Part shown: piece by piece, positions 58,672-64,000 of the stretch
Position numbering within the stretch: position 1 is the stretch's first letter
How the letters are laid out: the number at the start of each line of letters is the position of its first letter
From: Costus lasius
Taxonomy: Eukaryota; Streptophyta; Magnoliopsida; Zingiberales; Costaceae
Length of the DNA stretch: 64,000 bases
Assembly: GCA_027563935.2 (NCBI GenBank)
Contig: CM050449.1
Location: 89,318,371-89,382,370, forward strand
Reading direction: 5' to 3'
Translations under genes and position numbers: made by a program
Notes under the pieces: generated by a model
Told to the model about the DNA's origin: nothing
Databases searched by the model: none
The model's input: the letters and a program-made list of their open reading frames with translations, nothing else

Positions 58672-59151
58672 TGGTATCAGAGCTACTTGCGAGCCTCGAA
58701 CAATGTCATTCCATGCTTTTCATGCTCACATGCTATATCTATATTTTCGCATATTGCATAGATGTTGGCGCATGTTTTTTCTTTAAGTAGAAAAATTGTA
58801 GGTCTCTTGTTTCTTACTTCTAATCAACTTCTTGTGGTTCTATGCTCTCTTCATGTGATGGGATAGACCCACATATGGAAGAGAAAATTTCTCCTCTCAT
58901 AATAGGATAGACCTATCTTGAGAGACTTGTTGGGATAGGGCATGGAGTGGGTGATTGCCCTCATCCAAGCAAGTTAGGGATTACAAGGAGGGCAACCGGT
59001 ATGCCTCTTGTAGACTCCTAAGAGAAACTTAGAATCAAGGATTTGTGATATGAAGGGAAGGAAGAGAGACATATTTTATGAAAAAGTAAAATTTCAGATT
59101 TTATGTTTTTTATGAGCATGTAGAATTGCATGAGTAAGTACTTGATTGTGC
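58672..59151 (+). other. Primer site and leader of a further copia unit
   Basis: TGGTATCAGAGC at 58672-58683, then leader nearly identical to 31763-32235. It stops at 59151 (TTGATTGTGC), where Athila-like sequence begins. Confidence 0.8.
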
Positions 59152-59847
59152 CATAGAGAAACTTAATTAACTCACTTCATGATTGTTCATTCATGAGAAG
59201 TGTACTTGTCGTCTCTTTCTTCACCTTAACATGCATCAAATGTGATATGATTAGTATATCTTGCTTCATAAACTCCACCATTAATTGTACATTTTTGTCA
59301 TGGGAATGAGAAATAATAACAATAGTATCGATGTGTTTTTGTACATAGTACTTCCACTTGGCACTATTCTTAGCATTACAATAAAAAAGGGATAGTGGTA
59401 CCTAAGTTCATTGTCTGTCATGCTTGGCACTATCCCTAGAGTTGAAATAATAGTGGTGGTACCAAAGCCAAGGTGTTCTCACTCCTCTGGTTTGGCACTG
59501 TTTTCTATATTGAAAAAAAAAGGCACCACATAAGTACTATGTGGCACCGATGCTATTTTCCCATGACTTGATGTACAATCATTTGATTTGTGAATGCTTG
59601 ATCAAAGATATCATTTATATAAGATGTGTTGAAAAGGTTGTTGGTATTGTCAACTTTGCACACTTCAATGAATTGTATTAGTAATAGTTGATTTAATTTG
59701 CTTTTAACACAGCATTATAACTTGAAGCTTGCTGTGACTAAATTATAACCTTGCTAGATTTACCAAAGTTGATTGAGATTCTTCATTTTATTTTATCACT
59801 GTGTTCTAGACAATTCAATTGCTTGAGGACAAACAAAACTTTAAGTC
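59152..59847 (+). mobile_element. Athila-like family 2, 3' untranslated region
   Basis: Non-coding. Repeated GGCACTAT...ATAGTGGTACC units at about 59355-59490. Ends GCTTGAGGACAAACAAAAC, then TTTAAGTC, the segment typical just before Athila 3' LTRs. Confidence 0.65.
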
Positions 59848-60094
59848 TGATGTATTTTGATATCATGTATATATATGATATATCGTGGCTTAAATTTATT
59901 ATTATTAATGCATGCTTTGTCTCATTTATTTGCCTAAATGCTTTGTATTATTCAGAATCTTCACTTTTCCTTGGTTTTACCGAAATGTAGGGATTTCACC
60001 TTAAAATTGGTGGAATTTGAAAGATCTGAAGATATTGGATGATTCCTCATGATGAGACAAAACTACACGTCAAATTTCAACTCAAACAGAGTTT

Positions 60095-60405
60095 TCTATG
60101 CTCTTCACAGGCATGGCCGTGTATCCATGCATGGTCGTGTATGAGCCTCCTTTCCCAGACTGTGCCGAGCCATTCACAGGCATGCCCGTGCATCCATGCA
60201 CGACCGTGAAGGACTCGGCCGAGGCATGCCCGTCCATCCATGCACAACCGTGAAGGACTCGGCCGACTTTTCCAGAACTTGACGAGACGTTCACGTGCAC
60301 ACCTGTGAACTCATACATAGCCATGAAGAGTTATTTTTCTAATAATTGAAGTTCGCCAAGCCATTCACAGGCATGGTCGTTCCATGCATGGCCGTGAACG
60401 GTTTC
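60095..60405. repeat. GGCATGCCCGTG / CCATGCACGACCGTG palindromic repeats
   Basis: Five or more copies of GGCATGGCCGTG or GGCATGCCCGTG, each followed by CCATGCA.GGCCGTG-like partners and GAAGGACTCGGCCGA. Analogous in place and type to the ACGG/CCGT block of the first family. Confidence 0.75.
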
Positions 60406-60947
60406 ACTTGTTCGACACCCATTTAGTTTTTTGCTCGTTTCTTACTATTTCTGGAGCGGAATTTGCTGAAATTTTGTGGAGACCTTCCTAACTTAGCAAC
60501 CGACAATTTGAGATGGGAATCATGCGATTTGGTGTAGCGGTTGGAGAGAACTTGGACAAAGGGCAACAACTAGGGTTTCGGGCAATTTTCTTGACAGTGG
60601 GACTATGTTGGCTCGATTTCTCCCTCATTTCGATGCTGAGGATCATGCTCTACACTCTTCCATCAAGGATCTACCCTTCTCTCTAGTTTGATCTGATTTG
60701 TTTGAGAAATTTCATATATTTAATGACGTATACGATAGCGTAAGCCTATTTTCGGGGTTTGAGCGTAGCCCACTGTAAGAATGTTAATTACTAATGCTTG
60801 ATTTATGCATTACTCAAATTTGCCTTTGTTCTTATTCATGTTTAAGAAGTTTTAATCCATGATTATGTATTGGCCATGCATCTTTGTGTTTTAGACATTG
60901 TGGGACTGAGAGGTGAACCACAATGTCGGATCCCCTTAGACTGGACT

Positions 60948-61059
60948 GGTGATTTTGGCCACGAGAGTTATCGAAATCACCCGAGGAATAATAATTCTTC
61001 ATAGAACCCATTGGATCTGCTTAACCCAGTAAGCCACGAGAGTGGGATACTTAGGTTAA
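60948..61059 (+). other. Two GAGA-capped hairpins in Athila-like family 2 LTR
   Basis: At 60948-60981 arms GGTGATTT/AAATCACC enclose CACGAGAGT. At 61021-61059 arms TTAACC/GGTTAA, TAAG/CTTA and CCAC/GTGG stack around loop GAGA. Same CAC-GNRA-GTG core as at 5189-5429. Confidence 0.65.
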
Positions 61060-61413
61060 GTTAGATACCAGACCATGGCTTGAGAGGGAACAAGTCTGAA
61101 CCCTAGGAAGGATTACCTTAAGAACATAGGTAAAACATATTTAAAACATCAGCATTAACTTTCTTTCATGCTTCAGTGTAGTGAAATCAAAACCCTGATT
61201 CTCTCTCAAGATCTTCAAAACCCGCTTGTTCCTTATTCTGCACTTGACTTGCTGTAGTTTACTTTCTTGCATTAGGATTTTAGTGACACTCCTACTTTAT
61301 TTGATCACATAGCTATTGGTTAACTGGTCAGTTAGTGCTTGACCCCTAGTCCCTGTGGGATCGATACTTTCTTATTATGCGATAGACCATGCACTTGCAG
61401 TATGCACCGACTA

Positions 61414-61715
61414 GTTGCACATAAGCATAAACAGGGGGATGCTGCTCCTCCATCGGTGGTGTTGCCGCTGGTATTTCTCTCGGCCTCTACGTCGGCCATG
61501 CAAGTTTAAGGGCATCATTGCATCCCACGCAACATCTACTATGCCCCTAGCCCATCCAACTCGTACTCTAGGCGGCATCCTGCAATCACAAGGCAACTAA
61601 TTCAACATATACAAATCTTTGTTAGCATAATCAGACTCTTATCGTTTCGCTTTCCATGCATCCTAAGTCCTAAAATTATTCTAAATCCTTATGGCAACCC
61701 TAAGTTCAAACTTAA
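61414..61715 (-). pseudogene. Ty3-A family leader and gag start, truncated
   Basis: After the primer site comes a leader of about 135 bases, then a frame (61411-61596) with MPPRVRVGWARGIVDVAW, a basic, MPPR-type gag start usual for Tekay-like elements. It is cut at about 61413 by the Athila-like LTR. Only some 50 codons remain, so the assignment rests mainly on position. Confidence 0.6.
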
Positions 61716-61727
61716 GCTCTGATACCA
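61716..61727 (-). promoter_or_regulatory. Ty3-A family primer-binding site (initiator tRNA-Met)
   Basis: Minus strand TGGTATCAGAGC, five bases from the LTR at 61733. Confidence 0.9.
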
Positions 61728-61732
61728 AAATT

Positions 61733-63496
61733 TGTCATGCCCCGAGACCCAGCCGGGCCCACATCGAGATGCCCAACCTCGGGACGCGACAAAGACAGAC
61801 CTGCCATGCCAACCATGCAGATCCCAAGAATATAGAAACGATAACAAAGGATAAAAAAGAAACAATCCAACATGTAGCTAATATAACAACACCATAGACC
61901 GGCGCAACGGTCCAAGTCAACAAGTGAACAGGACCGACAACCTCGATCAAAGTCAACACTGGTCCACGACTAGAAAGTACAATCCAACATAGTATAGCAA
62001 CATCAATAATGCATGCGATAAGATAGAAAAGACAGACTCAAGACAGGTGAGTGGCTACCTATCTATCTACTGTGCTCCCGATGGAGCCGAGCCCGAACCT
62101 AGAGGCAAAGCAAAGGGGGTTAGCTGGGAGGCTAAGTAGGGATTAGCAAATAAGATAGTGCATAACAGAGTATAGAAGGATACAACATAATCAACATAAG
62201 CAGAAGTGTAATATAAGCATATGACATAATTAACAAATAATAAAAAATACAGCATGCAAGTGCAACACCCAAGCTGAGCCAATTGTCTCAAAGGATGCGC
62301 ACTCAAAGATTGGTTCCAAACTGCCAGCTCAACAGTAGAGAATGACTGTCCGTCGGCAGCCCGCTGGTGTAGCATCCTACACTCAGGTCACTCCGAATGT
62401 CGCTCCAACGACCAATCAAACGTGACCCATCCGGTGGCCTATAGTCCATGGTCTTACGATGCCATGACTATTACTAGTGGCTAAATCCAACAGATCCGAG
62501 AAGGTGGACTATATACCAATCAGGTCAATCCATCCATCCAATATAAATCATGCATCGGCTGACGAGACAACCAAGATATATATGTACAGCATCTAAATCA
62601 TATCAAATCAATAGCATGCATCAGAACACAAAAACAGAATACATGTAAGCATATCATCATGTTCCAATGGCAAGTAATAGAGCTCAATGGATAGTTGAAA
62701 GTAATAATCAGGATTAAATCAGCAGCAAGAAGGTGCCACTACCTACACATGTGATTTGGCACCATAACAAAGGACATAGGTAAGATCCCTACCTGATTAC
62801 TATAGATCTACACTAAGAACCAACCAGATAATCATCCGAAATAACCAGCACGCGCAGCCCGAAGTCGCTGACACGTTCGTCGGAGTTCACCGGAAGACCT
62901 CCCAATGGTGATTGCCGGGACAGTGACCGTCGGTGTCGGATCAGTGCTTCCAGCACACAAAAATTTGTCTAACGTCGATAGGGTCACATCAGTGCTTCCA
63001 TTAATGCGAATGAACACCAAAATTGCCGAAAAAGAGGTTGCAGGCGTCGGCGGTGCCACTCACGTAAGTTGCCAGAACCAGAGAAGAAGCAGGGGAAAAT
63101 GTGCCAGAAGGTGGGGGAAATGTTCGCCGGAGACGAGGAAGGCTCACCGGAGACGCCGGATGCGAGACACGAATGGATCTAGGGTTGCGCTCACATCTCC
63201 ATCGCCGATCTCATTCGCAGGGGAGAAGGAGATGGAGCTGCACCAGATCTGGTCACCAAAGCAGCTGCTGGAGTTGGGAGGTGAGGCTGGGAGGAGAAGA
63301 TGCATGAGGAGGAGAGCTGGGTTCGACGATGGTGAAGCAGCGGGAGAAGGAGAGGAGATAAGGAGGAAGAGGGGTGGCAGGGTCGGCGATGGTGGAAGAC
63401 AGAGGAGAGTGGGTGAGCATGGGAAGCAGGATGGGATGGGATGCTGGCTCTCCCGTCCCATCAGCTAATTTTTTTTTAAATACTCAGAACATTACA
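61733..63496 (-). mobile_element. Ty3-A family LTR, complete
   Basis: 1,764 bases, TGTCATGCCCCG to GAACATTACA. A primer site and gag start lie on its left, and a polypurine tract and integrase end on its right, so internal sequence flanks both sides. The GC-rich block 62880-63460 has open frames on both strands but no known protein family. Confidence 0.88.
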
Positions 63497-64000
63497 ATCC
63501 CCCAAACTTATAAGAATTTGGTCCCTAAATTCAAAAGTAGAGATAACATTAATAACGATAACACTTGTATTCAATACAAACACTCATCGCATACCATACA
63601 TGATCTCATTACACTCATGCCTCTCAAGGAATAAATGCGGCCATCTACGCATGGTCTCATCCTCACGTTCCCATGTCGCTTCACTTTTTGAATGATTCCT
63701 CCATCGGAGCTTGACAAGATGTATCACCTTTTTACGGAGTCGGTGCTCTTTACAATCCAAGATTTCAACAGGCATCTCTTGGTATGTGCTGTCAGGCATA
63801 ATTACTGGGAATTTATCTTGTAGGACATGTGAGGGATCACACATGTATTTCCGTAGCATAGACATGTGAAACACATTGTGCACATACGAAAAACTCAGAG
63901 GTAGTGCCAGCCGATATGCAACGGCTCTAGTGCGCTCTAGAATTTCAAACGGACCAATATACCGTGGAGCCAATTTACCCAAATACCTTTAAGAAATACG
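63497..64000 (-). pseudogene. Ty3-A family integrase C-terminus, further copy
   Basis: A polypurine tract (minus strand TAAGTTTGGGGGAT, 63497-63510) adjoins the LTR. The frame 63584-63982 reads GKLAPRYIGPFEILERTRAVAYRLAL, HNVFHMSMLRKY and the chromodomain-like HLVKLRWRNHSKSEATWE. It is the uninterrupted counterpart of 8021-8267 plus 13066-13260. The window ends inside the integrase. Confidence 0.85.

Larger units (their letters stand above)
59848..61413 (+). mobile_element. Athila-like family 2 LTR
   Basis: TGATGTATTTTGATATC to about GTTGCACA. Near the end it has CCCTGTGGGATCGATACTTT, shared with the Athila-like LTR at 3925-5711. No primer site follows; Ty3-A family sequence starts at about 61414, so the end is inexact. 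Confidence 0.65.

Noticed and set aside
61414..61596. Host arginine-rich protein on the minus strand
   Set aside because: It follows a tRNA-Met primer site and LTR at the right distance for a Ty3 gag start and is truncated by another LTR.
62905..63468. 187-codon plus-strand frame as a host gene
   Set aside because: It lies within an LTR, is interrupted in the copy at 7398-7980, and has no recognisable domain.

Overview
This is nuclear DNA from a flowering plant. It consists almost entirely of LTR retrotransposons nested in one another, plus one 4.8 kb insertion of plastid DNA. I see no ordinary host gene, rRNA, tRNA or CRISPR array. The plastid insert has the standard angiosperm order rpl22-rps3-rpl16-rpl14-rps8-infA-rpl36. 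Its infA is an uninterrupted 77-codon frame, unlike the broken or missing infA of many rosids and Solanaceae and unlike the longer grass form. That hints at a non-grass angiosperm; the species cannot be named.

Layout. 1-6379: Athila-like Ty3 remnants: an LTR fragment, an inverted full LTR with a triplicated primer-binding site (PBS), and a forward LTR followed by a decayed gag. 6380-14920: the 3' half of a minus-strand Ty3 chromovirus (Ty3-A), split by the plastid insert at 8268-13065. 14921-31749: a decayed plus-strand copia element (copia-1), itself carrying a complete 9.1 kb Ty3 element (Ty3-B, 20293-29389) with an AAGGT target duplication. 30664-58670: a second plus-strand copia (copia-2). 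Its leader holds a minus-strand chromovirus (Ty3-C), and Ty3-C's 5' LTR holds a minus-strand copia (copia-3) with a CCTAG target duplication. A 9,957-bp-offset duplication (39426-43876 and 49383-53833) has rearranged that nest. 58671-59151: another copia leader. 59152-61413: the 3' end and LTR of a different Athila-like family. 61414-64000: the gag start, PBS and LTR of the Ty3-A family, then the 3' end of a further copy.

All coding regions of the elements are broken by stops and frameshifts, so I call them pseudogenes; only rpl36, infA and rpl14 in the plastid insert are open over full length, and those are not expected to be expressed in the nucleus.

The most unusual signals are RNA-like hairpin arrays in the elements' non-coding parts. 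Five GNRA-capped hairpins, each with the same bulged G and with stems that change in a paired way, lie in the Athila-like LTRs. About five hairpins with CCTC loops and co-varying stems lie in the copia leaders. All claims come from reading the sequence by eye; percentages and junctions are approximate unless a base is given.
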